Part shown: positions 17,680 to 26,486 of the stretch, in pieces
Numbering within the stretch: the stretch's first letter is position 1
Layout of the letters: each line of letters opens with the position of its first letter
NCBI RefSeq assembly: GCF_027922005.1
Contig: NZ_BSEV01000003.1
Coordinates: 124,001-188,000 of the forward strand
Reading direction: 5' to 3'
From: Streptosporangium carneum
GTDB lineage: Bacteria; Actinomycetota; Actinomycetes; Streptosporangiales; Streptosporangiaceae
DNA length: 64,000 nucleotides
Notes under the pieces: model-generated
Told to the model about the DNA's origin: nothing
The model's database searches: none
The model's input: only the letters and a program-made list of their open reading frames with translations
Position numbers and translations under genes: made by a program

Positions 17680-18255
17680 GTGTCCTCTTTCCGTACCGTC
17701 CCCGTCGCGATCCTGAGCGCGGCCGTCGTCGTGCTCAGCGGATGCGGTTCCCAGAACGGCGCCGCACCGGCGACCGTCACGGGCACCGCGCCCGCCGCCC
17801 CCTCCTCTTCCGCCTCCTCCGCTCCCTCCGCCGCCGGCCCCGCGCTGACGATCACCGATCCGTGGGTGAAGACCACCGACAAGGGGATGAGCGCCGCCTT
17901 CGGCACCCTGGTCAACGACACCGACGCCGAGGTGACCGTCGTCTCGGGATCCTCGCCGCTGTCGCCGAGGATCGAGCTGCACGAGGTGGTCGACTCGAAG
18001 GGCAAAATGATCATGCGGCCGAAGGAGGGCGGGTTCGTCATCCCCGCTCACAGCTCTCACACGCTCCAGCCCGGCGGTGACCACATCATGCTCATGGACG
18101 TCACGCAGAAGGTGAGACCCGGCGCGCAGATCCCCTTCACCCTCGCCCTCAAGGGCGGCGGGACCCTGGAGTTCACCGCGGTCGGCAAGGATTTCGCCGG
18201 CGGCAGGGAGGACTACCAGCCGGGCGCCGACGACATGGGCAAGGACCACGGCTGA
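17680..18255 (+). CDS. PCu(A)C-type periplasmic/extracellular copper chaperone lipoprotein
   Basis: The 191-residue protein starts at GTG 17680 (GAAAGG 7 nt upstream) with a lipoprotein signal ending in the lipobox LSGC. A Ser/Ala/Pro linker follows and then the PCu(A)C domain. The copper site H-(M)x10-M-x21-H-x-M is visible: His in LHEVV, Met in SKGKMIM, and HIM in GGDHIMLMD. These proteins bind Cu(I) and deliver copper to extracellular cuproproteins. The stop overlaps the DyP peroxidase start (TGATG). The pairing resembles the Sco/ECuC/DtpA locus of Streptomyces lividans. Confidence 0.9.
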   Translation: MSSFRTVPVAILSAAVVVLSGCGSQNGAAPATVTGTAPAAPSSSASSAPSAAGPALTITDPWVKTTDKGMSAAFGTLVNDTDAEVTVVSGSSPLSPRIELHEVVDSKGKMIMRPKEGGFVIPAHSSHTLQPGGDHIMLMDVTQKVRPGAQIPFTLALKGGGTLEFTAVGKDFAGGREDYQPGADDMGKDHG

Positions 18256-19454
18256 TGCGCCCGCCCCGGCTGACCCGCAGGGGACTGCTCGCGGGGAGCG
18301 CCGCCACGGCGGCCGGCGCCCTGGCCGCGTACGCCTCCCCTCGGCCCTCCTACGCCTCCGTCCCGGCCCGCGCTCCCGGCGGCTCGGCCGTCGAGCCCTT
18401 CCACGGCGTCCACCAGGCCGGGATCGCCACACCGCCGCAGGCCCACGCCGTGTTCGTCGGGCTGGACCTGCGGCCCGGCACGCGGCGCGAGGCGATCGTC
18501 CGGATGATGCGCCTGCTCACCGACGACGTCCGCCGCCTCACCGAGGGCAGGCCCGCCCTGGCCGACACCGAGCCCGAACTGGCCGTCCTCGCCGCCCGGC
18601 TGACCGTGACGTTCGGTTTCGGCCCCGGCCTGTTCACCGCCGCCGGGGTGGAGGACCTGCGCCCCGAGTCGATCGCGCCCCTGCCCGGGTTCGTGGTCGA
18701 CAAGCTGGAGAAACGGTGGACCGGCGCGGACCTGCTGCTGCAGATCTGCGCCGACGACCCCGTCACCCTCGCCCACGCCCTGCGCATGACGGTCAAGGAC
18801 GCCCGCTCCTTCGCCCGCGTGCGCTGGACCCAGCGGGGGTTCCGCAGGAGCCCGCAGACACAGGCCCCCGGCACGACCCAGCGCAACCTCATGGGCCAGT
18901 TGGACGGCACCGTCAACCCGGTGCCGGGCACCCCCGACTTCGACCGGGCCGTGTGGGTCGGCGACGGCCCGCAGTGGCTGCGCGGCGGCAGCACGCTGGT
19001 GCTGCGGCGCATCCGCCTCCAGTTGGAGACGTGGGACGCCGCCGACCGGGTGGCCAAGGAGTTCACCGTCGGCCGCCGTCTGGACACCGGCGCCCCGCTG
19101 ACCGGGCAGAAGGAGCACGACGAACCGGACTTCGACCGGCTCAACGCGAACGGGTTCCCGGTCATCTCCGAATACGCCCACATTCGCCGGGCCCACGTCG
19201 CCGACCCCGGCATGCGGATCCTGCGCCGGGTCTACAACTACGACGAGGGGCTCACCCCGGAGGGACACGCCGACTCCGGGCTGCTGTTCGCCTCCTACCA
19301 GGCCGACATCGACCGGCAGTTCGTCCCCGTCCAGAAACGGCTGGCCGAGGCCGACCTGCTGAACGAGTGGACGACCCCCGTCGGCTCCGCGGTGTTCGCC
19401 GTTCCGCCCGGCTGCTCGCCCGAAGGCTGGATCGGGGAGACCCTTCTCGGCTGA
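18255..19454 (+). CDS. Tat-exported DyP-type haem peroxidase (DtpA/EfeB-like)
   Basis: The 399-residue protein begins with a twin-arginine signal (RLTRRGLLAGSAATAAGALAA). It has the DyP motifs: distal GxxDG as GQLDGT (~213) and the proximal haem-ligand His in YAHIRRAH (~309). DyP peroxidases oxidise phenolics, dyes or copper-dependent partners with H2O2. The start overlaps the PCu(A)C stop, so copper delivery and peroxidase are translated together. A perfect 15-bp terminator overlaps the stop codon. Confidence 0.93.
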   Translation: MRPPRLTRRGLLAGSAATAAGALAAYASPRPSYASVPARAPGGSAVEPFHGVHQAGIATPPQAHAVFVGLDLRPGTRREAIVRMMRLLTDDVRRLTEGRPALADTEPELAVLAARLTVTFGFGPGLFTAAGVEDLRPESIAPLPGFVVDKLEKRWTGADLLLQICADDPVTLAHALRMTVKDARSFARVRWTQRGFRRSPQTQAPGTTQRNLMGQLDGTVNPVPGTPDFDRAVWVGDGPQWLRGGSTLVLRRIRLQLETWDAADRVAKEFTVGRRLDTGAPLTGQKEHDEPDFDRLNANGFPVISEYAHIRRAHVADPGMRILRRVYNYDEGLTPEGHADSGLLFASYQADIDRQFVPVQKRLAEADLLNEWTTPVGSAVFAVPPGCSPEGWIGETLLG

Positions 19455-19467
19455 GAAGGGTCTCCCC
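19434..19467 (+). terminator. perfect 15-bp hairpin overlapping the DyP stop codon
   Basis: GGGGAGACCCTTCTC (19434-19448) pairs perfectly with GAGAAGGGTCTCCCC (19453-19467) around a GGCT loop. The TGA stop (19452-19454) is at the loop edge. It separates the DyP gene from the convergent FhuF-like gene and can act in both directions. Confidence 0.8.
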
Positions 19468-19517
19468 GGCGTCCTCGGGGCTCATGACGTCCCCCGGATC
19501 CGCCGTCCGGCGCGCGC

Positions 19518-20264
19518 TCAGCGCTCGCGGCGGGTCCGGGGGGCCAGCAGGACGCAGTCGCCGCACTTGCCGCCGCCGGGCAGGCGGTAGTAGAGGCAGC
19601 AACTGCGCCGGACGAAGGAGAGCCGTCCCCCGGCGGACCCGGTCAGCTCGCCGCCGCCCGCGAGCACTCCGTGGGAGAGCAGCTCGCGGCCCAGACAGAG
19701 CGCGCGGGCCGCGAGCTCGGGGCGTTCCCGCGCGACCGCTCCCAGCGTCCCGGCCAGAGCGGAGGCGGCGTTCCCCCAGAGCAGGGCGGGAGCGATCCGC
19801 GTGGTCTCCCGAACGGCCAGCGCCAGCGGCTCCAGCAGCCCGCCGACCACGATTCGGTACAGCGGCTCCGCGACCCGGTCCCGGTCCGTGATCTCCCATC
19901 CTTCCAGGCGGGGCGCCCACAGCGGGAGCGGTCCGGTCGGCTCCGGACGCCAGCGGACCCCGGCCGGGTCCAGGTCGGCGAGCAGGTCGTGGGCGACGGC
20001 CGCGCCGACGACCGGTGACCACAGCCGCGCCGCCAGTCCCTGATACAGGATCGAGGCGGCGATCCTGGTCTCGGTCGTGTCCAGACGTCGCCGGACGTCG
20101 GCGACCCTGGCCGACAGTGCTTCGACGTCGGTGAACAGCTCGCCGAGCGGCCGCCAGCCCTGACCGGCCGGCTCCACCGGGTCCGTCGAGACCTCGAAGT
20201 AGGCGCTGATCGTGGAGACCTGGGCCATGACGTCGGCGACCAGCCGAGGGGGCGCGGGCCGCAT
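19518..20264 (-). CDS. FhuF-like (2Fe-2S) ferric-siderophore reductase family protein
   Basis: The 248-residue protein ends with the FhuF C-terminal iron-sulphur motif: CC-x10-CxxC in SCCLYYRLPGGGKCGDC (~224-239). The middle (SILYQGLAARLWSPVVGAAV) matches the family helix region. FhuF-type proteins reduce ferric siderophores in the cytoplasm. ATG 20264 is the first good start; a second in-frame ATG (MAQVSTISAYF) is possible. The gene lies between the DyP gene and the metE remnant, and no siderophore genes are adjacent. Confidence 0.85.
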   Translation of the reverse strand: MRPAPPRLVADVMAQVSTISAYFEVSTDPVEPAGQGWRPLGELFTDVEALSARVADVRRRLDTTETRIAASILYQGLAARLWSPVVGAAVAHDLLADLDPAGVRWRPEPTGPLPLWAPRLEGWEITDRDRVAEPLYRIVVGGLLEPLALAVRETTRIAPALLWGNAASALAGTLGAVARERPELAARALCLGRELLSHGVLAGGGELTGSAGGRLSFVRRSCCLYYRLPGGGKCGDCVLLAPRTRRER

Positions 20265-20290
20265 GGGAGACCACCGTCCTTTCCGTGAGG

Positions 20291-20330
20291 ATCCCGGCCC
20301 GGCGCGCCGGAGGACGCACCGGGCCGGGAC
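20291..20330 (-). terminator. metE terminator hairpin
   Basis: TCCCGGCCCGG (20292-20302) pairs with CCGGGCCGGGA (20319-20329) immediately after the metE stop on the minus strand. Confidence 0.65.
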
Positions 20331-20333
20331 GGG

Positions 20334-22284
20334 TCAGCCGTTCGCGCCGGTCGCCTCCGCCCGCACCTCACGGGCCGCGGCGACCAGGTTGTCCAGGGAG
20401 ACGCGCGTCTCGAGCCAGCCGCGGGTCTTCAGGCCGCAGTCGGGGTTGACCCACAGCCGCCCGGCCGGGATGCCGTCCAGCGCCTTGCGCAGCAGGGAGG
20501 CCATCTCCGCGACGCCGGGCACGCGCGGGGAGTGGATGTCGTAGACGCCCGGGCCGACCTCCCTGGGGTATCCGGCCTCGGCCAGCTCCCGGGCCGCCTG
20601 CATGTGGGACCGGGCGGCCTCCAGGCTGATCACGTCGGCGTCCAGGTCGTCGATGGCGGCCAGGATCTCACCGAACTCGGCGTAACACATGTGGGTGTGG
20701 ATCTGGGTGTCGGCCCGCACTCCGCTCGTGGCCAGCCGGAAGGCCTCACCCGCCCAGGCCAGGTAGGCGGCCCGATCGGCGGCGCGCAGCGGCAGGGTCT
20801 CCCGCAGGGCGGGCTCGTCGACCTGGATGACGGCGGCGCCGGCGGCCTCCAGGTCGGCGACCTCGTCGCGCAGGGCGAGGGCGACCTGGCGGGCGGTCTC
20901 GGCCTGCGGCTGGTCGTCGCGGACGAAGGACCAGGCCAGCATGGTGACGGGGCCGGTGAGCATGCCCTTGACGGGACGCTCCGTCTGGGACTGGGCGTAG
21001 GTCGTCCAGCGCAGCGTCATCGGCTCGGGCCTGGAGACGTCCCCGGCCAGGATCGGCGGCCGCACGTAGCGGGTGCCGTAGGACTGCACCCAGCCGTGCT
21101 GGGTGGCGAGGTAGCCGTTGAGCCGTTCGGCGAAGTACTGGACCATGTCGTTGCGCTCAGGCTCGCCGTGCACCAGGACGTCGATTCCCGCCCGCTCCTG
21201 GAAGACCAGGATCGAGCGGATCTCGGCGGCGATCCGCTCGTCGTAGGTCACCCGGTCGATCCGTCCCGCGCGCAGGTCGGCCCTGGCCGCCCGCAGCTCG
21301 GCCGTCTGCGGGAAGGACCCGATGGTGGTCGTGGGCAGCGGCGGCAGGTCCAGGCGGGCGCGCTGCGCCGCGGCCCGCTCGCCGTACGGCTGGGGCCTTC
21401 GGGTGTCCCGCGTGGTGACCGCGGCGGCGCGGGCCCGCACCGCGGGGTCGTGGGTGAGCGCCGAGGCCGCGCGCGAGGCCAGGTCCGCCCGGTTGGCGGC
21501 CAGCTGCCCGGCGATGGCGCCGGTGCCCTCCGCCAGCCCCCTGGCGAGGGTGACGATCTCGGCGACCTTCTGCCTGGCGAAGGCCAGCCAGCGGCCGACC
21601 TGCGGATCGACCCCGTGCTCGAGGGCGGTGTCCAGGGGGACGTGCAGCAGCGAGCAGGAGGCCGCCACGTCCACCCGCCCCGCGAGGCCGAGAAGGGTGG
21701 CCAGGGTGGACAGCGACCTCTCCAGGTCGGCGATCCACACGTTGCGGCCGTCCACGACGCCCGCGACCAGGCGCTTTCCCGGGAGCCCGCCCACCCGGGC
21801 CAGGTCGTCCAGGTTCGCCGCGGCCGAACCGGTGAAGTCCAGGCCCAGCCCCTCGATCGGCGCCTCGGCCAGGACCGGGAGCGCCTCGCCGAGCCGGTCG
21901 AAGTAGGCGGCGACGAGGATCTTCGGCCGGGCGGCGAGGGAGCCGAGCTCGCGGTAGGCGTGGGCGGCGGCCTCCAGTACGGCTCCGCCGTGGTCCTGGA
22001 CCAGGGCGGGCTCGTCCAGCTGCGCCCACTCGGCTCCGGCGGCGCGCAGAGCGGCGAGCACCTCGGCGTAGACGGGAAGCAGCCGCTCCAGCAGGGTGAG
22101 CGGCTCGAAACCGGGGTCGACGCCGGGCGCGGGCTTGGCCAGCAGCAGGTAGGTGACGGGGCCGACGAGGACGGGGCGCGCGGTGTGACCGAGCGCGAGG
22201 GCCTCGCGCAGCTCGGCGACGGGCTTGGCGGCGTCGGCGGTGAAGACGGTGTCCGGCCCCAGTTCCGGCACCAGGTAGTGGTAG
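20334..22284 (-). pseudogene. metE: metE 3' part: cobalamin-independent methionine synthase, N-terminus cut off by AICE1
   Basis: This encodes about 650 residues of MetE from YHYLVPELGPDTVFTAD to the C terminus, including LPTTTIGSFPQT and the catalytic Zn-site segments HGEPERNDMVQYF, HTHMCYAEF and NPDCGLK. The enzyme transfers a methyl group from 5-methyl-THF-Glu3 to homocysteine. The normal start, promoter and first ~126 residues lie 7.8 kb away at 30,059-30,441 because AICE1 is inserted at codon junction TAC-CAC-TAC. A chance ATG in the element (22295) continues in frame but has no ribosome site. Excision would restore an intact gene of about 775 codons. Confidence 0.95.
22276..22284. other. 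attL core of AICE1
   Basis: TAGTGGTAG at 22276-22284 is repeated at 30059-30067. To its left is metE, to its right the element. Joining the two outer flanks at this 9-mer gives the coding sequence for FDTNYHYLVPE without change. Confidence 0.9.
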
Positions 22285-22321
22285 AACATGATCAAGGGGC
22301 ATATTAACTCGGGAGGTGCCC

Positions 22322-23857
22322 GTGCTCAAGCTGGCCACGCTGACGGAGAGAACAGACCTGGTCCCCGTCGTGTCCTACGCTCGCATCTCGGCCGACCTGA
22401 GGGGCGACGAACACGGTGTGCAGGATCAGCACCGGGTCAACCGGGAGACGGCCGCGCGTCATGGCTGGACCGTGGTGCACGAGTTCACCGACAACGACAA
22501 GTCGGCGGCCAAGGCCGACGTCTACCGTGACGACTTCGAGGCGATGCTCAAGGTTCTGAAGGCCGGAAAGCTGCCGGACGGCACGGAGGTCCGGGGCGTC
22601 GTGATCATCGCGGAGGACCGGCTCGCCCGGCGTCCCGGGGACTACGAACGGTTCGTGGAGGCGACCACCTACCGGGACGGGCGGGTCTTCGCGGACGCGA
22701 AACAGGCCAAGGATCTCTACAGCGAGGACGTGGAGAGCATGGGCCTGTTCGGCGCGGTCATCTCCAAGATGGAGGTCCGCAAGATGCAGCGTCGCATGCG
22801 CAGATCCCATGAGGCGCGGGCACTGGACGGCAGGGCTGTGGGCGGTCCCCGGCCGTTCGGCTGGAAAGAGGACCGGATCACCCTGGAGGAGACGGAAGCG
22901 GCGCTGCTGCGGCAGGCCGCCCGTGACTTCGCCGCTGGCACGTCTCTGTACGCCATCGTCATGGACTGGCAGCGACGAGGGGTCAAGACCCCTCGGGGTA
23001 ACTACTGGCAGACACGCACGCTCAGCAGCGCCCTGGCCAAGCCGCGCATGTGCGGGTACCGGGAACTGCGCGGCGAACTGGTCCGTGACACGAGCGGTGC
23101 CCCGGTCGTCGGCGAGTGGCGACCGATCCTGACCCCGGCGGAGTGGCTGGCCGTACGGAACGTTCTCGACAGTCGCAAAGGGCACAGCGTCAGGCGGGGC
23201 GGGGTCGTGGGCGATCCCCTCCCCCACGACTACCGGGAGCACCGCTATCTCCTCACGGGCGTACTGCGCTGCGGCCGTCCTGTCGACGGTGGGGGCGTGT
23301 GCAACGTGCCCCTGAGGACGAAGAGGACCAAGGACGGCAAGCGACACATCTACTTCTGTCCCGGCCAGGACGTGGGCGGCTGCGGCGGGGTCGCCCGGCG
23401 TGGGGACCTGGTCGACTTCGCGATCTCCGAACTCGTGCTCGACCAGATGGAACTCGCCCAGTACGCCGACGCGGACGACTCTCCCCAGTGGACCGGGGAG
23501 CAGGAACTCGCCGACAAGGAGGAGCAGTTGGAGGAACTGACCCGGCGGTGGCGGGCACGGAAGATCTCCAACAACCTCTACTTCGGCAACGTCGGTGTCC
23601 TGGAGAGCGACATCGCCCGGCTGCGATCGGAGAAGAACAGGATCACGGGAAGAGCTGAACGTCAGCGGGCGAGCATGGCCACCGACGTCAAGGAGATCCG
23701 GCGACGCTGGTACCTCTCCGAGGAGGAGGGCGGGCTGCCGCTGTCCAGGAAGCGGGCGCACGTCCGCGAGATGCTGCACGCGGTGATCGTGCATCCGGCA
23801 GGCAAGGGACGGGCCACCTTCAACCCCGATCTGCTCGAACCGGTGTGGGTGGAATAG
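22322..23857 (+). CDS. large serine recombinase (AICE1 integrase)
   Basis: The 511-residue protein has the resolvase catalytic domain with the nucleophile in SYARIS (Ser23), a RGVVIIAEDRLARRP segment, a recombinase domain (GGPRPFGWKEDRITL...), a zinc ribbon (LRCGRPVDGGGVCN ... YFCPG ... GGCGG, ~305-350) and a C-terminal coiled coil (EEQLEELTRRWRARKI). Such integrases recombine attP with attB without supercoiling requirements. GTG 22322 follows GGGAGG at 5 nt; GTG 22316 would overlap that site. Its location 38 bp inside attL is typical and it most likely made the metE insertion. Confidence 0.95.
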   Translation: MLKLATLTERTDLVPVVSYARISADLRGDEHGVQDQHRVNRETAARHGWTVVHEFTDNDKSAAKADVYRDDFEAMLKVLKAGKLPDGTEVRGVVIIAEDRLARRPGDYERFVEATTYRDGRVFADAKQAKDLYSEDVESMGLFGAVISKMEVRKMQRRMRRSHEARALDGRAVGGPRPFGWKEDRITLEETEAALLRQAARDFAAGTSLYAIVMDWQRRGVKTPRGNYWQTRTLSSALAKPRMCGYRELRGELVRDTSGAPVVGEWRPILTPAEWLAVRNVLDSRKGHSVRRGGVVGDPLPHDYREHRYLLTGVLRCGRPVDGGGVCNVPLRTKRTKDGKRHIYFCPGQDVGGCGGVARRGDLVDFAISELVLDQMELAQYADADDSPQWTGEQELADKEEQLEELTRRWRARKISNNLYFGNVGVLESDIARLRSEKNRITGRAERQRASMATDVKEIRRRWYLSEEEGGLPLSRKRAHVREMLHAVIVHPAGKGRATFNPDLLEPVWVE

Positions 23858-24366
23858 GACGTCTCCGGACGTCCTTGATCGTCAAGGGAGCTGAGTGCCT
23901 GACCATCAGGCGACAGCTCCCTTACTTGTTGCGCGCGTTTGTCGCGACCGACGGGACGGCATGGGACTTCCCCGGACGCCTACGGACGCTCACGGACATT
24001 CACGGGGACTTACAGGGAATGACTCGCCGGGAACTTCTACCTGCGTTAATTCGTTTATCAGTGGTACAAACGTAGGACAGAAAAGCCTCCGCCAAGCGGG
24101 AAGAGTGAGGGAAACCAGAAGCGACAGATTCGAGCGCACAAAGCCACCGGGCACAGAAGAGAAGAAGCCGTTCCCCTGGGGGGACCCGGCCAGCGGTAGG
24201 CCGCACCACAGGCAGCGCTCACTGGTCAATCGTCGCATGAAAACACTCCGCATCTCCCTCTGACCAGCACCAACGCACCAACAGGCATGCGATGTCGGCA
24301 TGTCTGGCGATGGCGCTCGTCCTTTTTCCGGTTCAGGTGGCGGTTCCCTGCGAGGAAAGGAGTCTT
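23858..24366. other. 509-bp gap: integrase terminator and 10-bp iterated motif
   Basis: AAGGGAGCTG (about 23885) pairs with CAGCTCCCTT (to about 23925), a probable integrase terminator. At 23973-24022 five imperfect 10-mers run head to tail (CGGACGCCTA, CGGACGCTCA, CGGACATTCA, CGGGGACTTA, CAGGGAATGA), resembling iterons or operator sites upstream of the replication genes. No supported gene lies in the gap; the minus-strand frames lack ribosome sites. Confidence 0.45.
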
Positions 24367-24555
24367 TTGGTACCTCCGGACCTGGTACCCCATGCCGCGC
24401 TTGTAAAGGAGTGGTGCAAGCGCAAGATCGCCGAGTCGCCTCGGTGGTCGCCCGAGAAATGGCGGCGTATCGCTGCCATTCACGGCGTGGAGCTGGCCGA
24501 CGGGCCGACTTGCGCCGAAGCCCCGGCCCACAAGGACGGGAGGGATGCCGCGTGA
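24367..24555 (+). CDS. small AICE protein upstream of the replication initiator
   Basis: From TTG 24367 (AAAGGAG 4 nt upstream) a 62-residue protein is read: VPPDLVPHAALVKEW, then RKIAESPRWSPEKWRRIAAI. It contains a Trp/Arg helix of possible nucleic-acid binding type and no known domain. Its stop overlaps the initiator start as GTGA, so it is translationally coupled to replication. An upstream ATG at 24292 in the same frame has no ribosome site. Confidence 0.5.
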   Translation: MVPPDLVPHAALVKEWCKRKIAESPRWSPEKWRRIAAIHGVELADGPTCAEAPAHKDGRDAA

Positions 24556-25985
24556 GCGGTGACGCCTTCCCCTCCCCCGACCTGATGGCCGCCATCCAAC
24601 GGGCGGCCATGCCCGACTTCGCCCGGTGGCAACAGATGGTGCGGGCAACGGGCGGCTGCGCCCATCCGATCCGGCTCCACGGCGAACGCCTGACCGTGGA
24701 CGCCGGAACGGGTGAGGTCCTGGACGTCTACCGGACGGCCGACGAACCGACCGGGTTCCTGCTCACCGCGTGCGGCAACCGGCGAGCCTCGGTCTGCCCA
24801 GCCTGTTCGGAGACCTACCGGGATGACACGTTCCACCTGATCCTGTCCGGCCTGCGGGGCGGCAAGGGCGTCCCGGAGGAGGTGAGCGCGCATCCTCGCG
24901 TGTTCGCCACCTTCACCGCTCCGTCCTTCGGGGCGGTCCACGCGCACCGGAAGAAGGGCGGCAAGACCCTGCCGTGCCGCCCCCGGCGCGACAACCCCGT
25001 CTGCCCGCATGGCCTCCGCGAGGGCTGTGGGGCACGTCATGACCGCGATGATCCTCAACTCGGGCAACCGCTCTGCGCGGACTGCTACGACTACGCGGGC
25101 GCGGTGCTGTGGAACGCCCACGCGGGCGAACTCTGGCGGCGCTTCACCCTCGAACTCCCGGCGGTCTTCGCCCGGCTGCTCGGCGTCAGCCGTACCGAAC
25201 TGCGCCGACGCCTACGGTTGTCGTACGCGAAGGTCGCCGAGTATCAGGCGCGGGGCCTGGTCCACTTCCACGCGGTGATCCGTCTCGACGGTCCGGACGG
25301 TCCGGACTCGCCTCCTCCGGACTGGGCCACCGTGCCGACACTCGACCAGGCGATCAGACAGGCGGCCGGACAGGTGGCGGTCCCCGTCTCCTCCCCCGTC
25401 CTCGTCGTCGACGACACCGGCGAACAGGGGCCGCTCGTCCTGCGCTGGGGGACACAGCTCGACGTGGAACCGGTCTATGTCTCCTCCGCACTCGACGGCA
25501 TCACTGACAAGCGGGTGGCGGCCTACATTGCCAAATACGCGACCAAGGGGGCGGAGTCGGCCGGAACCGTGGACCGTCCGATCCGGCAGGCATGGGAGAT
25601 CGCCCGGCTGGACGTGACCGAGCACGTCCGGCGCATGATCTACACCTGTTTCAGCCTCGGTGACCTTCCCGAGTTTCGAGACGTCCCGCTTCGGAAGTGG
25701 GCGCACATGCTCGGCTATCGCGGGCACTTCTCGACCAAGTCACGCCGCTACTCCGTCACCATGGGCGAACTGCGGCAGACCAGGGCGGACTACCGGGCCG
25801 AACAGGCTCGGCTGATCCTCGGCCTTCCCGACCCCGCCGAGGGCAGGACCGTCACGCTGTCCGAGTGGCGCTACGCCGGAAGCGGTCACCGGCACGGAGA
25901 AGCGTTCTGGGCTGAGGTGACCCGGCAGCGCATCGAGACGGCGCGCCGGTTCGCCAGACAGAGCACGGCGGACACGGAGGAGTGA
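24552..25985 (+). CDS. RepSA-type replication initiator (HUH/rolling-circle)
   Basis: The 477-residue protein has Cys-rich segments (TACGNRRASVCPACSETYR; VCPHGLREGCGARH; LCADCYDY) and rolling-circle initiator motifs. These are a VFATFTAPSFG strand, the metal-binding HUH motif VHFHAVI (~238) and the YIAKYATKG tyrosine motif (~325). It matches the RepSA family of pSAM2-like AICEs and actinomycete plasmids, which nick the origin for rolling-circle replication of the excised circle. GTG 24552 overlaps the preceding stop. Its presence means AICE1 probably replicates when excised. Confidence 0.9.
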   Translation: MSGDAFPSPDLMAAIQRAAMPDFARWQQMVRATGGCAHPIRLHGERLTVDAGTGEVLDVYRTADEPTGFLLTACGNRRASVCPACSETYRDDTFHLILSGLRGGKGVPEEVSAHPRVFATFTAPSFGAVHAHRKKGGKTLPCRPRRDNPVCPHGLREGCGARHDRDDPQLGQPLCADCYDYAGAVLWNAHAGELWRRFTLELPAVFARLLGVSRTELRRRLRLSYAKVAEYQARGLVHFHAVIRLDGPDGPDSPPPDWATVPTLDQAIRQAAGQVAVPVSSPVLVVDDTGEQGPLVLRWGTQLDVEPVYVSSALDGITDKRVAAYIAKYATKGAESAGTVDRPIRQAWEIARLDVTEHVRRMIYTCFSLGDLPEFRDVPLRKWAHMLGYRGHFSTKSRRYSVTMGELRQTRADYRAEQARLILGLPDPAEGRTVTLSEWRYAGSGHRHGEAFWAEVTRQRIETARRFARQSTADTEE

Positions 25986-26008
25986 CAGGTGGTCCCGGGG
26001 CGGGCGGT

Positions 26009-26476
26009 TCAGTCGATGTGCGGGTATGCGCCGTTCAAGTAGTCGTTGAGCTGCCGCCACTGGGTCGGGTGGATGTCGAGCGCCTGAAGATCCCCGGGCG
26101 CTACCCACCGAACGTCGCTAGCCTCGTCGTTGGCTTCCGGCTGGCCGCCGATCGGGCGGGCGATCAACATCACTTCGTACTCCTGGCGGACCTCCCCGTC
26201 TGTGTAGGCCACGATGTGACCGGGGTCGGAGTAGATCCCGAGCATGCCGACCGGCTCGACGACGACCCCGGTCTCCTCCTCGGTCTCCCGTACGGCGCAC
26301 TGCGAGGGTGTCTCGCCGATCTCCATCTTCCCCATCGGCAGTGCCCATTGCCCGGTGTCACGCCTGCGCTGGAGGAGGATGCGGCCTGTCTCGTCGACGG
26401 TGATCGTGCCGCACGCGGGAACCAGGGTGTTGGCCTTCGGCGCGTTCGGGTCGTTCCAGTACTCGACTCGCCCCAT
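26009..26476 (-). CDS. Nudix hydrolase (Pif-like)
   Basis: The 155-residue protein has a complete Nudix box, GKMEIGETPSQCAV-RETEEETGV (G-x5-E-x7-REUxEExGU, ~69-91), inside a canonical fold. Nudix proteins hydrolyse nucleoside-diphosphate derivatives. In pSAM2 the Nudix-motif protein Pif prevents redundant transfer between cells carrying the element, and AICEs commonly encode one, so an immunity role is possible. ATG 26476 is preceded by GAGAGGAC. It starts 10 bp after the HTH/PLD gene stop and forms an operon with it. Confidence 0.9.
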   Translation of the reverse strand: MGRVEYWNDPNAPKANTLVPACGTITVDETGRILLQRRRDTGQWALPMGKMEIGETPSQCAVRETEEETGVVVEPVGMLGIYSDPGHIVAYTDGEVRQEYEVMLIARPIGGQPEANDEASDVRWVAPGDLQALDIHPTQWRQLNDYLNGAYPHID

Positions 26477-26486
26477 GGCCGTCCTC

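Noticed and set aside
20532-22307. 591-codon plus-strand frame opposite metE
   Set aside because: It is antisense to an unambiguous MetE sequence and has no motif of its own.
23973-24022. CRISPR-like array
   Set aside because: The repeats are only 10 bp, contiguous and imperfect, with no spacers and no cas genes nearby.
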